A stretch of 64,000 nucleotides of DNA. It comes from an uncultured Planctomycetia bacterium. Its GTDB lineage: Bacteria; Planctomycetota; Phycisphaerae; Phycisphaerales; SM1A02. The notes below the pieces were generated by a model, which had not been told where the DNA came from, searched no databases, and was given only the letters and a program-made list of their open reading frames with translations. The stretch spans positions 59,234 through 123,233 of the forward strand of contig CALMPF010000065.1 of assembly GCA_937871505.1 (NCBI GenBank), given 5' to 3'. Each line of letters opens with the position of its first letter. The first letter of the stretch is position 1. The position numbers and the translations under genes are program-made. This document shows positions 8,570 to 17,922 of the stretch, piece after piece.

Positions 8570-9775
8570 TCACACCTGATCGAGCACCTTGAGGCTCTCG
8601 AACTCCCTGCCCTCGAGCAGCTCGAGGCTCGCCCCGCCGCCGGTGGAGACGTGGGAGAACTGATCGGCGAGCCCGAACGACTCCACCGCCGCCGCGGTGT
8701 CGCCGCCGCCGATGATCGTCGTCGCACCGCGCTGCGTCTGGCGCGCGATGACCTCCGCGATGAGCCGTGTTCCGGCATCGAAGGGGCGCGTCTCGAAGGC
8801 TCCCAGCGGTCCGTTCCAGACGATCGTGCCCGCCTCGCGCAAGGGCTCCGCAAAGCGGATCACCGAGCGCGGGCCGATGTCGAGCCCCATCCAGCCGTCC
8901 TCGATCTGCTCGTCGAAGACCTTGACCGGCGTCCCTTCCGCGAGCTCCTTCCCGCAGACGTGGTCGATCGGCAGCATCCCCTTGGTCGGGCTCTCCGCGA
9001 GTCGCTGGATCATCGCGTGGGCGTCCTTGACCTTGCCCTCCTCCACGCGACTCGAGCCCACTCGCCGCCCCAGCGCCTTGAGAAAGGTGTACGCCATCGC
9101 GCCGCCGACAAGGATGAAGTCGACGCGGTCGATGCAGTGCTCGATCACGCCGATCTTGTCGGAGACCTTGGCACCCCCGAGGACGACCGCGACGGGGCGC
9201 TTGGCATGCGCGACGGCGTCGCGGAGGTAGTTGACCTCCTTCGCCATCAGCGGGCCCATCACCCGCGGCTTCGGGGCCATCGCCTTCGGCACTGCGACCA
9301 TCGACGCGTCGGGCCGATGAGCGGTGCCGAAGGCGTCGTTGCAGTAGATGTCTCCGTACGCCGCGAGCTTCGCCGCGAAGGCCGGGTCGCCCCGCTTCTC
9401 GCCGCCGTGGAAGCGCAGGTTCTCGAGCAGGAGGACCTCGCCCGGCCGAAGCGCCGCGACCGCCGCAGCCGCGGCCGCGTCGACGCAGTCGGCGCTCGGA
9501 AAGCTCACCTTCGCGGCCGGTCGCAGCTCGGCCAGCCGCGCCGCGACGGGTCGCAGCGAGTACTTCTCCTCGACGCCCGTCCCTTCCGGCCGGCCGAGGT
9601 GGCTGATGAGGACCACCGACCCGCCGCGCGAGAGCACGGAGTCGATGGCGGGCAGCGCCGCGACGATGCGGAGGTCATCGGCGACCGCGCCCTTCTCCAG
9701 AGGAACGTTGAAGTCCACGCGCATGAGGACGCGCTTCCCGGATACGTCGACGCGATCGAGGGTCTGGATGGCCAT
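8570..9775 (-). CDS. pgk: Phosphoglycerate kinase
   Basis: Pgk transfers phosphate from 1,3-bisphosphoglycerate to ADP in glycolysis. At 401 residues it has the normal bacterial length. Visible family motifs are [12 protein letters not shown] at the N-terminus, [10 protein letters not shown] (substrate-binding His/Arg), [30 protein letters not shown], and [12 protein letters not shown] with [15 protein letters not shown] at the nucleotide end. The start is unambiguous because the family's first strand begins at residue 3. A TACCAT hexamer lies 12 bases upstream and no Shine-Dalgarno sequence is present. It is divergent from the BNR-propeller gene across a 98-base gap. No other glycolytic gene is nearby. 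Confidence 0.97.
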   Translation of the reverse strand: MAIQTLDRVDVSGKRVLMRVDFNVPLEKGAVADDLRIVAALPAIDSVLSRGGSVVLISHLGRPEGTGVEEKYSLRPVAARLAELRPAAKVSFPSADCVDAAAAAAVAALRPGEVLLLENLRFHGGEKRGDPAFAAKLAAYGDIYCNDAFGTAHRPDASMVAVPKAMAPKPRVMGPLMAKEVNYLRDAVAHAKRPVAVVLGGAKVSDKIGVIEHCIDRVDFILVGGAMAYTFLKALGRRVGSSRVEEGKVKDAHAMIQRLAESPTKGMLPIDHVCGKELAEGTPVKVFDEQIEDGWMGLDIGPRSVIRFAEPLREAGTIVWNGPLGAFETRPFDAGTRLIAEVIARQTQRGATTIIGGGDTAAAVESFGLADQFSHVSTGGGASLELLEGREFESLKVLDQV

Positions 9776-9787
9776 GGCTGGGAGCGG

Positions 9788-9793
9788 ATGGTA
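9788..9793 (-). promoter_or_regulatory. Candidate -10 element upstream of pgk
   Basis: TACCAT on the minus strand lies 12 bases before the pgk ATG, in the 98-base gap shared with the divergent BNR-propeller gene. It is the same hexamer as the one in front of hutH. No convincing -35 was found. Confidence 0.4.
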
Positions 9794-9873
9794 CTCGCGA
9801 GACGATCGCGTATCGTGCTCCTCGAGTCGCCCGTTGCGCTCCCCGTCCGCGTCGCCCGACTCCGGTCACCGCC

Positions 9874-10992
9874 ATGAGCACCATCCGAGTCCTCGTCGGC
9901 ACCCGCAAGGGTGCGTTCATTCTCACCTCCGACGGCGCCCGCGAGCGCTGGCGCGTCGATGGTCCGCACTTTGCGGGCTGGGAGATGTACCACCTCAAGG
10001 GCTCGCCCGTGGATCCGGATCGGATCTATGCCTCGCAGTCGACCGGCTGGCATGGCCAGATGATGCAGCGCTCCGACGACGGCGGGAGGACGTGGGCCCC
10101 GGTCGGGAACACCTTCGCCTACGAGGGCGAGGCGGGAACCCACCAGTGGTACGACGGCACCCCGCATCCCTGGGAGTTCAAGCGTGTCTGGCACGTCGAG
10201 CCCGCGCTCGACGACCCGGACACGGTCTACGCGGGCGTCGAGGATGCGGCGCTGTTCAGGACGACCGACGGCGGGAAGACGTGGAAGGAACTCCCGGGCC
10301 TCCGCACCCACGGCACCGGGTCCCAGTGGCAGCCCGGCGCGGGCGGGCTCGGACTGCACACCATCCTGATCGACCCGACCGACCCGAAGCGCATGTACGT
10401 CGCGATCTCCGCCGCGGGCGCGTTCCGCACCGAGGACGGCGGGACGACGTGGACTCCGATCAACCGGGGGCTGCGTTCGGAGTACATCCCCGACCCGACC
10501 GCCGAGGTCGGGCACTGCGTCCACCGGATCGCGCTGCACCCCGCGCGGCCCGGCGTCCTCTTCATGCAGAAGCACTGGGACGTGATGCGGAGCGACGACG
10601 CCGGAAACTCGTGGCGCGAGGTGAGCGGAAACCTCCCCAGCGACTTCGGCTTCCCCATCGATGTCCACGCCCACGAACCGGAGACGATCTACGTCGTGCC
10701 GATCAAGAGCGACTCGGAGCACTTTCCGCCGGAGGGGAAGCTCCGCGTCTATCGCAGCCGCAGCGGCGGGGACGAGTGGGAGGCGCTGACGGAGGGGCTC
10801 CCGCAGCAGGACTGCTATGTGAACATCCTCCGCGACGCGATGGCCGTCGACCTGCTCGACCCCTGCGGCGTCTACTTCGGGACGACCGGAGGGCAGGTCT
10901 ACATGTCGCCTGATGGCGGCGACCGATGGCGGCCGATCGTCCGCGATCTCCCCGCCGTGCTCTCCGTGGAAGTCCAGACGCTCCGCGCATGA
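9874..10992 (+). CDS. BNR/YVTN-type beta-propeller protein (sialidase-like fold)
   Basis: A 372-residue protein without an obvious signal peptide. It holds several BNR/Asp-box-like blades: [51 protein letters not shown] and [11 protein letters not shown], each with the S/T-x-D-x-G-x-T/S-W pattern. Such propellers occur in sialidases and photosystem assembly factors, but the propeller alone does not show enzymatic activity, so I do not call it a sialidase. The N-terminus ([15 protein letters not shown]) starts directly with the first blade. The stop codon overlaps the start of the MoaD/ThiS-like gene (ATGA), so the two are translationally coupled. Confidence 0.8.
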   Translation: MSTIRVLVGTRKGAFILTSDGARERWRVDGPHFAGWEMYHLKGSPVDPDRIYASQSTGWHGQMMQRSDDGGRTWAPVGNTFAYEGEAGTHQWYDGTPHPWEFKRVWHVEPALDDPDTVYAGVEDAALFRTTDGGKTWKELPGLRTHGTGSQWQPGAGGLGLHTILIDPTDPKRMYVAISAAGAFRTEDGGTTWTPINRGLRSEYIPDPTAEVGHCVHRIALHPARPGVLFMQKHWDVMRSDDAGNSWREVSGNLPSDFGFPIDVHAHEPETIYVVPIKSDSEHFPPEGKLRVYRSRSGGDEWEALTEGLPQQDCYVNILRDAMAVDLLDPCGVYFGTTGGQVYMSPDGGDRWRPIVRDLPAVLSVEVQTLRA

Positions 10993-11312
10993 GCGACGAG
11001 CGCGCGATCCGCGTCCGGATGCCGCACCATCTGCGCACCATCTCGGGCGTGGAGGGCGAGGTGATCGTCCGGGTCGAAGCCGGCGCGGGGGGAGCGGTGA
11101 CCCAGCGGTCGATCCTCGATGCGCTGGAAGCGGCGCATCCTGCCCTCGTCGGCACCATCCGCGATCAGGCTTCCGGGCGGCGCCGTCCCTTCATCCGCTT
11201 CTTCGCCTGCCGGCGCGATCTCTCGCACGACGCCCCCGATGCGCCAGTGCCGGAGGAGGTCGCCCGCGGCGACGAGCCGTTCCTGGTGGTCGGGGCGATC
11301 GCCGGGGGATGA
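10989..11312 (+). CDS. MoaD/ThiS-like ubiquitin-fold carrier protein
   Basis: A 107-residue protein resembling the MoaD/ThiS sulfur-carrier family: a small beta-grasp domain beginning [13 protein letters not shown] and ending in a free C-terminal diglycine (VVGAIAGG). The diglycine is the residue pair that is adenylated and thiocarboxylated in this family. The alternating strand pattern ([13 protein letters not shown], then [14 protein letters not shown], a typical MoaD helix) supports the assignment. It overlaps the BNR-propeller stop codon by four bases (ATGA). No moaE, moeB or thiF homologue lies in the window, so its partner enzyme is unknown. Roles in molybdopterin or thiamine synthesis are possible but not shown; a sulfur-transfer or conjugation role tied to the propeller protein is an inference. 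Confidence 0.75.
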   Translation: MSDERAIRVRMPHHLRTISGVEGEVIVRVEAGAGGAVTQRSILDALEAAHPALVGTIRDQASGRRRPFIRFFACRRDLSHDAPDAPVPEEVARGDEPFLVVGAIAGG

Positions 11313-11459
11313 GCGGATTGCACCGCTCCGCAGGAGGCGTTCCATTGCCATCTCACATTTCTTGCTTGGGGGATCACGGCTCCCCGGAGGGCGCTTGCAC
11401 GTTCTGCGACCGCTCCTCCCGATCGTCCGGCACCCCAGCCGGGCCCACATCTCTCAGCC

Positions 11460-11624
11460 CTGATCAGGCTCGCCGTCTGCTTCTCGATCGGTGCAGCAGC
11501 GGCGGTGGTCATCCGCGACCGCACGATCGCGGGAAACTCGCCTGCGGCGATCCCCGCAGACCTCGACGGCATCGGCACGGTCGTCGGCGCCCGTCTGGGG
11601 CTGCTGCTCGGGAGCTGGGGCTGA
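11460..11624 (+). pseudogene. Decayed dockerin-tail remnant
   Basis: This stretch reads in frame as a 54-residue peptide ending IPADLDGIGTVVGARLGLLLGSWG and a TGA. The end closely matches the dockerin-like EF-hand tail of intact proteins in this window (LDLDGDGTVGSGDLSLLLGAWG). Key calcium-binding Asp residues are changed: GDG to GIG, and the Asp before the LLL helix to Arg. The frame stays open back to the MoaD-like stop at 11312, but the upstream part has no recognisable domain and no start signal. I read it as the 3-prime fragment of a lost surface protein gene. Confidence 0.55.
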
Positions 11625-11728
11625 GCTGCGAAGACTGGGGGATCGCGTCTCGGGCATGGGCCGCGACGCGCGCTGCGCATCCATGAACGTGACAGAATCA
11701 GCGCTCGGCAGACTGCTCGGACGCGGCG

Positions 11729-12808
11729 ATGAACCCGACCCCATTCCCCACCATCGTCCTCGTCGGTCCGACCGCCGGCGGCAAGACGCGGCTGGCGATC
11801 GAGCTCGCCCGCCGTCTGCCCGGCGGCGGCGTCTGCATCGCGGCGGACTCGATGCAGGTCTACCGCGGCATGACCATCGGCACCGCGAAGCCGACGCCCG
11901 ACGAGCGCAGCCTCGCCGAGCACCGGCTGATCGACGTGGCCGAGACCGAGGATGACGGCTTCACCGTCGAGCGCTGGCTGCGGATGGCGCGGGCTGCCAT
12001 CGACGAGATCCGGGCGGCGCAGCGCTGGCCCATCGTCGTCGGCGGAACCAACCTCTACGTCAAGGCCCTCCTTGACGGTCTCTTCGAAGGCCCCCCCGCC
12101 GACGAGGCCCTGCGCAGCGCGCTCGAGCCGGTGAGCGCGGCCGATCTGCGGGCGGAGCTCGAGCGGGTCGATCCTGCTTCGGCCGCGCGCATCCACCCGG
12201 CGGATCGGCGACGGACCATCCGCGCGATCGAGGTCCACCGCTTGACCGGACGGCCGCTGAGCGCCCATCAGGTGCAATGGGATCGCGGCCGCCTCGGTGC
12301 CGCGATCGGCCCGGCGCTGATCGTCGGACTGGAGTGGCCGGTCGAGGCGATCAACCGCCGGATCAACGACCGCGTCCGGGCGATGATCGACGCCGGCCTG
12401 GTCGAGGAGGTCGCGGAGCTTCACGCCGCCGGACGGCTGGGCACGCAGGCCCGTGCCGCCCTCGGCTACGCCCAGATCGTCGACCACCTCGAAGGCCGCT
12501 GCACGCTCGAGGAGGCGATCGAAGCGACCAAGATCGCCTCGCGCCGCTACGCCAAGCAGCAGCGGACGTGGCTCAAGCGCTTCCGCGCTGTCCCGGGGGT
12601 TCCGTCGAGGTTCTTTCCCGGCGGCGAAGAACCCGAAACGCTTGCGGAGGCGGCCGTGGAGTGGATCCTGGGGGCGCGCAGCGAGGCAGAGGATGCGGGA
12701 GCGCCGGTCAGCGCAGAGCCGGGCGAAGGAGCGCCGGAACGGGCGGAGGCGCGCGGGAGGGCTGGAGAGTCCGACGGGCGTGCGGCGGCCTCGAGCAACG
12801 ACGGATGA
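11729..12808 (+). CDS. miaA: tRNA dimethylallyltransferase
   Basis: MiaA adds a dimethylallyl group to A37 of tRNAs that read codons starting with U. The 359-residue product begins with a P-loop (VLVGPTAGGKTRLA, residues about 10-23). It carries the family motifs AADSMQVYRGMTIGTAKPT, HRLIDV, VVGGTNLYVKALLDGL, RRTIRAIEVHRLTGRPLS and RRYAKQQRTWLKRF. The catalytic Asp sits in the DSMQ motif. The last 45 residues are Ala/Glu/Arg-rich and unlike the family, which usually ends near residue 310. The dimethylallyl donor comes from the isoprenoid pathway, whose genes ispG, dxs and a prenyl synthase also lie in the window. Confidence 0.96.
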   Translation: MNPTPFPTIVLVGPTAGGKTRLAIELARRLPGGGVCIAADSMQVYRGMTIGTAKPTPDERSLAEHRLIDVAETEDDGFTVERWLRMARAAIDEIRAAQRWPIVVGGTNLYVKALLDGLFEGPPADEALRSALEPVSAADLRAELERVDPASAARIHPADRRRTIRAIEVHRLTGRPLSAHQVQWDRGRLGAAIGPALIVGLEWPVEAINRRINDRVRAMIDAGLVEEVAELHAAGRLGTQARAALGYAQIVDHLEGRCTLEEAIEATKIASRRYAKQQRTWLKRFRAVPGVPSRFFPGGEEPETLAEAAVEWILGARSEAEDAGAPVSAEPGEGAPERAEARGRAGESDGRAAASSNDG

Positions 12809-12839
12809 CCAGTCGGCGGTGACGGAGGCGGTGCGTGGA

Positions 12840-12860
12840 GCGTGGACGCCTCGTCCACGC
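12840..12860 (+). terminator. Perfect 9-bp hairpin behind miaA
   Basis: GCGTGGACG and CGTCCACGC form a perfect 9-bp stem around a three-base loop (CCT), 31 bases after the miaA stop. No T-tract follows, so this would be a U-less terminator or an RNA-end stabiliser, not a classical intrinsic terminator. Confidence 0.35.
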
Positions 12861-13039
12861 CGGCCGGTGAGTCGGCCTGCTGCGGAGTCGGGAGGCTCCC
12901 GAAGCGCGCCTTCGACCCCGCGGCGCGCGCCAACCCCGCCGCGGTGATGGGCATCGTCATGATGGTGGTTTCAGGACCACGATCTTTACACTCCTTCTTG
13001 ACCCGATCGGCGTTCCCCTCCTACCCCTGCCCTTCGCGC

Positions 13040-15949
13040 ATGGCCACTCGGAAGCCTCCAGCCTCGTCCACGAGCCGCGGGACCAGCCCGTCGGCGGCCG
13101 CTGGCAGCACCTCCGGTGCGGCTTCGAGCGGCAACGGTGCACGAGGTTCCGCGTCGGCCGGAGCGGCGTCGCGCCGGGCGGCGACAAAGAAGGCTCCGCC
13201 CAAGAGGGCCGCGTCGCCCAAGGCCCCATCGGGGAGCGCGGCGCGCGGGCCGGGGGCTCGCCATCTCGTCATCGTCGAGAGCCCGGCGAAGGCCAAGACG
13301 ATCAACAAGTTCCTCGGCCCGGACTTCACCGTCCTCGCCAGCGTCGGACATGTCCGCGACCTGCCGGAGCGGGCGCCGAAGGGCTCGAAGCAGCCGGTGC
13401 CGGGCGTCGATCTCGAGCATCGCTTCGCGCCGACCTACGAGGTCCTGCCCGACAAGAAGAAGACGATGTCCGAGCTCCGCAAGGCCGCAAAGGCCGCGGA
13501 GGACGTCTGGTTCGCGACCGACCTTGACCGCGAGGGCGAGGCGATCGCATGGCATCTCGCGGAGGAGCTGGGGATTCCTGCGGAGAGCGCGAAGCGCGTG
13601 ATCTTCAACGCGATCACGCGGGCGGAGATCCTGCGGGCCTTCGAGCAGCCGCATGCGATCGATCTCTACAAGGTCAACGCCCAGCAGGCGCGGCGCATCC
13701 TCGACCGCATCGTCGGCTACCAGGTCTCGCCGCTGCTCTGGAGGAAGGTCGCCCGCGGGCTCTCCGCAGGTCGCGTCCAGTCGGTCGCGGTGCGGCTGAT
13801 CGTCGAGCGCGAGCGCGAGATCGCGGCCTTCGTCCCCGAGGAGTTCTGGCGCGTGCCCGTCCGGCTGACGCCGAAGCTGGAGGAGGCCGCGGCGCTGGCG
13901 AGGGCGTGGGAGGAGTTCGTCGGCAGCGGCCGCTCCGAATCGCCTGGACGAGGCGCTCCGAGCGGCGCCATCGACGGGGCGGCAGACGCCCGTTCCGAAG
14001 ACGGACAGCCCGACGCAGCCGCGCCCGACGACAGCCCGAGCCGCGCCGACGCGGGCCCCTCGCAGAAGGCGCAGTCCGCATGGATCGCCCAGCGCGGCGC
14101 CATCGAGGCCGAACTGGTCGAGCTGGACGGAACACGATTCGATCTCCGGCGGAGCGAAGGCTCGCCGAACGATGCCCTCGACTCCCGCGTGCGCCAGGTC
14201 GCCGAGGCGGTCGGCCTCGTCGACGTGCGCTTCGCGGTCACCGACGACGATCGCGCCAAGGGCCCGGCGCGGAGGCGGATCGCGGTCGCCGGCCGTCTCG
14301 ATCCGGCGACCCGCTATCGGGTCGGTTCGGTCGAGACGCGACGGACGCTCGCCCGGCCGACCGCTCCCTTCATCACGTCCTCGCTCCAGGTCGCCGCCTC
14401 GACGGCGCTGGGCTTCGGCGCCGACCGGACGATGCGCGTCGCGCAGCGGCTCTACGAGGGCGTGGAGCTCAGGGGCCAGGGCGCCGTGGGCCTCATCACC
14501 TACATGCGGACGGACTCGACGCACCTCAGCGGCGAGGCCATCCGCGACGCGCGGACGTTCATCGAGCGGTCGTATGGGGCGCGCTATCTCCCGGAGAAGC
14601 CCAACTTCTACGGCAGCTCCAACAAGCAGGCCCAGGAGGCGCACGAGGCGATCCGGCCCACCGACGCGGCGCGCACGCCGGAGTCGCTTCGCGGGCTCCT
14701 CGGCGAGGACGAGTGGAAGCTCTACCGCCTCATCTGGGGGCGCTTCGTCGCCTGCCAGATGACCCCGGCCGAGTGGGATGCAACGACGATCCGCTTCGAG
14801 CGGAGCGATCGGCCGACCGGCGCCGTGCTCCGCGCCGGCGGACGGGTGCTCGTCTTCGACGGCTGGTACCGCGCCGCGGGCGCCCCCGCCTCCGCAGACG
14901 ATCCGACGCTGCCGCCGACGAAGGAGGGAGATCTCGCGGCCCCCTTCTCGATCGAGCCGCAGCAGCGCTTCACCCAGCCGCCGCCGCGCTACTCCGAGGC
15001 TTCCCTGGTCAAGAAGCTCGAGGAGGAGGGGATCGGCCGTCCCTCGACCTACGCCTCGATCATCCGCGTGATCCAGGACCGCGGATACGTCGAGCAGGTC
15101 GGTCGGCGCTTCCATGCGTCGGATCTGGGCACCGTCGTCACCGACAAGCTCATCGAGGGCTTCCCGCAGCTCATGGACGTGGGCTACACCCGCGAGCTGG
15201 AGCTCGAGCTCGACAAGATCGAGGAGGCGCACACCGACTGGACCGAGATGCTCTCCCGCTTCTACGGCCCCTTCTCCGACGCGCTCGACCACGCGATGGA
15301 GAACATGTCGCACGCGAAGGCGGAGATCGAGCCGGCGCCCTACGCCTGCCCGAAGTGCGGGCGGCGCACGGCCTACCGCTTCGGGCGCAACGGCCGCTTC
15401 CTCTCGTGCAGCGGGTATCCCGAGTGCGACTACGCGGCGCCGATCGACCGCGAGGGCCGCCCGATCCTGCCGGAGTCGGTGGACCTGATCTGCCCGGAGG
15501 ATGGTTCGGCCATGATCCTGCGGACCGGACGCTTCGGTCCCTTCGTCGCCAGCGTCAACTATCCGCAGGTCCGCTTCGTGGTGAACGTGGACCGCAAGGG
15601 CGCCCTCAAGCTTCCCTCCCCCCCGCCGCTGGTGGTCGAGGAGCTGCGCTGCGAGAAGTGCCAGAAGCCGATGAACCTCCGGCCGGGCAAGCGCGGTCCC
15701 TGGCTGGGGTGCTCCGGCTTCCCGAAGTGCCGCGGGCGGATGGCGTGGACCAAGCTCGATGACGCCGCGCGGGCGCGCCTCGAGAAAGCCCTTGCGGCGC
15801 ACGAGCAGGCGCACCCGCAGGTCGTGCTCCGTCGCCGCGACGGGAGCATCGTCCCCGACGGCACGCCGATCGCCGGTCTCGTCCTCCCCGGCGGCGTGCA
15901 GGAACTGGCGATCCACGCCGACGCGGACGCGGCGATGTCGAAGGCGTAG
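13040..15949 (+). CDS. topA: DNA topoisomerase I
   Basis: TopA relaxes negative supercoils through a transient 5-prime phosphotyrosine. The 969-residue protein has a Lys/Ala/Ser-rich N-terminal tail (about residues 1-72), a Toprim domain starting HLVIVESPAKAKTINKFLG with the DLDREGEAIAWHL acidic cluster, and the active-site Tyr in GLITYMRTDST (near residue 487). Two C-terminal zinc fingers keep four Cys (YACPKCGRRT...CSGYPECDY near 770; RCEKCQKPMN...CSGFPKCRGR near 870). A middle finger keeps only one Cys (LICPEDGSAMIL) and cannot bind zinc normally. An Asp/Ala/Ser-rich insertion lies at about residues 300-355. I chose the ATG at 13040 because the upstream in-frame residues lack codon bias and family similarity. 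Confidence 0.96.
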   Translation: MATRKPPASSTSRGTSPSAAAGSTSGAASSGNGARGSASAGAASRRAATKKAPPKRAASPKAPSGSAARGPGARHLVIVESPAKAKTINKFLGPDFTVLASVGHVRDLPERAPKGSKQPVPGVDLEHRFAPTYEVLPDKKKTMSELRKAAKAAEDVWFATDLDREGEAIAWHLAEELGIPAESAKRVIFNAITRAEILRAFEQPHAIDLYKVNAQQARRILDRIVGYQVSPLLWRKVARGLSAGRVQSVAVRLIVEREREIAAFVPEEFWRVPVRLTPKLEEAAALARAWEEFVGSGRSESPGRGAPSGAIDGAADARSEDGQPDAAAPDDSPSRADAGPSQKAQSAWIAQRGAIEAELVELDGTRFDLRRSEGSPNDALDSRVRQVAEAVGLVDVRFAVTDDDRAKGPARRRIAVAGRLDPATRYRVGSVETRRTLARPTAPFITSSLQVAASTALGFGADRTMRVAQRLYEGVELRGQGAVGLITYMRTDSTHLSGEAIRDARTFIERSYGARYLPEKPNFYGSSNKQAQEAHEAIRPTDAARTPESLRGLLGEDEWKLYRLIWGRFVACQMTPAEWDATTIRFERSDRPTGAVLRAGGRVLVFDGWYRAAGAPASADDPTLPPTKEGDLAAPFSIEPQQRFTQPPPRYSEASLVKKLEEEGIGRPSTYASIIRVIQDRGYVEQVGRRFHASDLGTVVTDKLIEGFPQLMDVGYTRELELELDKIEEAHTDWTEMLSRFYGPFSDALDHAMENMSHAKAEIEPAPYACPKCGRRTAYRFGRNGRFLSCSGYPECDYAAPIDREGRPILPESVDLICPEDGSAMILRTGRFGPFVASVNYPQVRFVVNVDRKGALKLPSPPPLVVEELRCEKCQKPMNLRPGKRGPWLGCSGFPKCRGRMAWTKLDDAARARLEKALAAHEQAHPQVVLRRRDGSIVPDGTPIAGLVLPGGVQELAIHADADAAMSKA

Positions 15950-16131
15950 CCCGATCGCAGACCGGCGGGTCGTCCGCGCGGATCGGCCGGTCGGGAGGGA
16001 CGCACCAGCCGCCGCCGGTTGGAGCGGCGCGGCCCGGGAGGGCGACTCACCGACTCGGCGGCTCACCCCCCCTCCCCGGGCCCGCCGGAGAAGAGGGGGC
16101 GTCGTCGCGTCGCAGCGCCGCGGAGGCGCGA

Positions 16132-17784
16132 TCACCCAGCGCAGCGGCCCCAGGCGCCGAGGAGCAGCGAGAGATCGCCGGAGCCGACCGTGCCGTCGCC
16201 ATCGAGGTCAAGCCACGCGACGGATTCGCCCCAGAGCGAGAGCAGCAGCGCGAGATCGGCATCGTCGACGACGCCATCCTGGTTGATGTCGGCGTCGCAC
16301 TGTTCGATCAGGCATCCTTCCTCTGCGACGGAGTAGGTTCCGTCGACGAGGACTGCAAGCGCTTGCTCGAGATCCCCGACTCCATCCGGCAGCTCGATCG
16401 AGCCGACGAGCACCGCATTGCCTCCCGCGCCGAGCGAGATGACCGCGGAGGCCTCCGAGAGGGCGCTGAAGTCGAGCACGCCTCCATCGGCCGCCTCGAG
16501 ACAGGCGAGTTCATCCGCCTCGATCTCGATGCCGTCGAGGAACTCGATCACGGCGGGTGCTTCCGCATCGCCGACGGCCCGTGCATTGACCCTCTTCCCC
16601 GTGATCGGCGCCGCGAGCGCGATCTGCCGGCCGTTCAGGATGACCGACCCGGCGGGGCTTCCCTGCCCGCCGTTGAACGGGGCGAGCTGCCTGCACGCGT
16701 CCTTGGCGAAGATCAGGACGTCCCCGCCCGGCCGGTCGTTGCCCTTGCCACCGGCGAATGGGCCATCGTTGCGGACTTCGCCCGCATCGACCACGACGGT
16801 GCCCCCGGTTCGGCCTGCGCCGCCGACGACCTCGCCGTCGTTCCGCACTTCGCGCTTGGCGAACAGGAGCACGCCGCCGCCAGTGCCGCCGTTGGCCGCC
16901 GAGGGCGCAGTGCCGGTCCGGCCCCCCTTGACCCTTCCGTCGGAACCGATCTGCACACTCTCGTTTCTCGAGTACGCGACCACGGAGCCGCCGAGACCGC
17001 CAGAGCACCCTTGTCCACCCTCGATCAGGCAGTCCATCGTGACGAGGCCGTCGGCGACGATCACGACAGCCCCGCCGTCGACCTTGTCGGGAACGACAGG
17101 AGACCCGCCACCGCCACCCTCGATCCTGCCGGTCCCCAGAGCGACCTCGCGCCCCAGCAGCAAGACGTCGCCGCCCGGACCGGGAGGCACCGAAGGTCCA
17201 TCTCGATCCGGCCCCAGGCCGGCGATCGACTCATCCGCGCCTTCGCCTGCTCGGATGCTGAATCCGCCATCCAGAGACGAGACCGAGTCCTCCGCCGACC
17301 ACAGGAGGACCGATCCGCCCTTGATCGGCGTGTAGGTCCTCGGCCGGATGGCGTCCGCGCCCTTGATCTCCACGCCCTCGCCAAGCCGAATCTCCTGCGT
17401 CGCCTGAATGAGGATCTCGATCGGCATCTCGCGGCGCTGCGCGGGAGCGTTCGGCGGCTGGACGCTCCGCGCGGTGAGCGTGGGCCTCGGGGCCCCGCCG
17501 GCCCGCTTCTCGAACCGAATCGACCGTACGCGCTTGGGGGCGAACGTCCACCCCGATTGATCGGCCACGCTGTCGCGCGTGATCACGATCGTCGGCGCGT
17601 TCCCGGGCACCTCCACCAAGTGATGCTCGGCGGGCACTTTGTTGAGCGACCAGTTCCGCGGCTCCTCCCATGCGTTGCCGGCGAATCCGCCCCGCCAGAC
17701 GTTCAAGATCGGATCGGCGGAGAGGGCCTGCATCGAGAGCGAAGCGGCGAGCAGCGTGACGGCGAATCGGGCGGGTCTGAGCAT
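16132..17784 (-). CDS. Secreted Gly-rich surface protein with C-terminal dockerin-like EF-hands
   Basis: A 550-residue protein with a signal peptide (FAVTLLAASLSMQALSA, cleavage near residue 23). A Gly/Val-rich middle follows, built from short beta-strand units such as GGSVLLWSAED, GGDVLLLGREV and GGAVVIVADGL, resembling autotransporter/filamentous-type beta-helix repeats. The C-terminus has two EF-hand-like loops with Asp-rich metal sites (DINQDGVVDDADLALLLSLW and LDLDGDGTVGSGDLSLLLGA). This tail is a known lineage marker of Phycisphaerae exported proteins, probably a calcium-stabilised attachment or sorting module. The start is supported by AGGAG nine bases upstream. It is convergent with topA. 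The ligand or partner is unknown. Confidence 0.8.
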   Translation of the reverse strand: MLRPARFAVTLLAASLSMQALSADPILNVWRGGFAGNAWEEPRNWSLNKVPAEHHLVEVPGNAPTIVITRDSVADQSGWTFAPKRVRSIRFEKRAGGAPRPTLTARSVQPPNAPAQRREMPIEILIQATQEIRLGEGVEIKGADAIRPRTYTPIKGGSVLLWSAEDSVSSLDGGFSIRAGEGADESIAGLGPDRDGPSVPPGPGGDVLLLGREVALGTGRIEGGGGGSPVVPDKVDGGAVVIVADGLVTMDCLIEGGQGCSGGLGGSVVAYSRNESVQIGSDGRVKGGRTGTAPSAANGGTGGGVLLFAKREVRNDGEVVGGAGRTGGTVVVDAGEVRNDGPFAGGKGNDRPGGDVLIFAKDACRQLAPFNGGQGSPAGSVILNGRQIALAAPITGKRVNARAVGDAEAPAVIEFLDGIEIEADELACLEAADGGVLDFSALSEASAVISLGAGGNAVLVGSIELPDGVGDLEQALAVLVDGTYSVAEEGCLIEQCDADINQDGVVDDADLALLLSLWGESVAWLDLDGDGTVGSGDLSLLLGAWGRCAG

Positions 17785-17907
17785 CGGTCGATCTCCTGGC
17801 GTCGGGTGACGAGAGGGCGGGCGCGACGCGCCGGGACGCTCCCGGGCGCCGCCGCCGCCAACTACGCGCCCGCCCGCCCTTCCTGACACGGCGCCGGCCG
17901 TTGCCAG

Positions 17908-17913
17908 TAGACT
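17908..17913 (+). promoter_or_regulatory. Candidate -10 element of a leaderless MFS-permease transcript
   Basis: TAGACT lies 9 bases before the ATG, with no Shine-Dalgarno sequence. A CTGACA at 17883-17888 could be a -35 at a longer than ideal 19-base spacing. Confidence 0.45.
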
Positions 17914-17922
17914 CCGCCCCCT

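Noticed and set aside
9874..10992. Calling the BNR-propeller protein a sialidase
   Set aside because: Only Asp-box blades are visible; the arginine triad and other catalytic residues of sialidases cannot be identified.
16066..16105. CCCCTC...GAGGGG hairpin between topA and the convergent dockerin gene as a terminator
   Set aside because: The stem is short, the loop long and there is no T-tract; similar pairings arise often in this composition.
12986..16135. A 1049-codon minus-strand frame opposite topA
   Set aside because: Antisense shadow of topA. It lacks a recognisable domain and has shadow-type composition.
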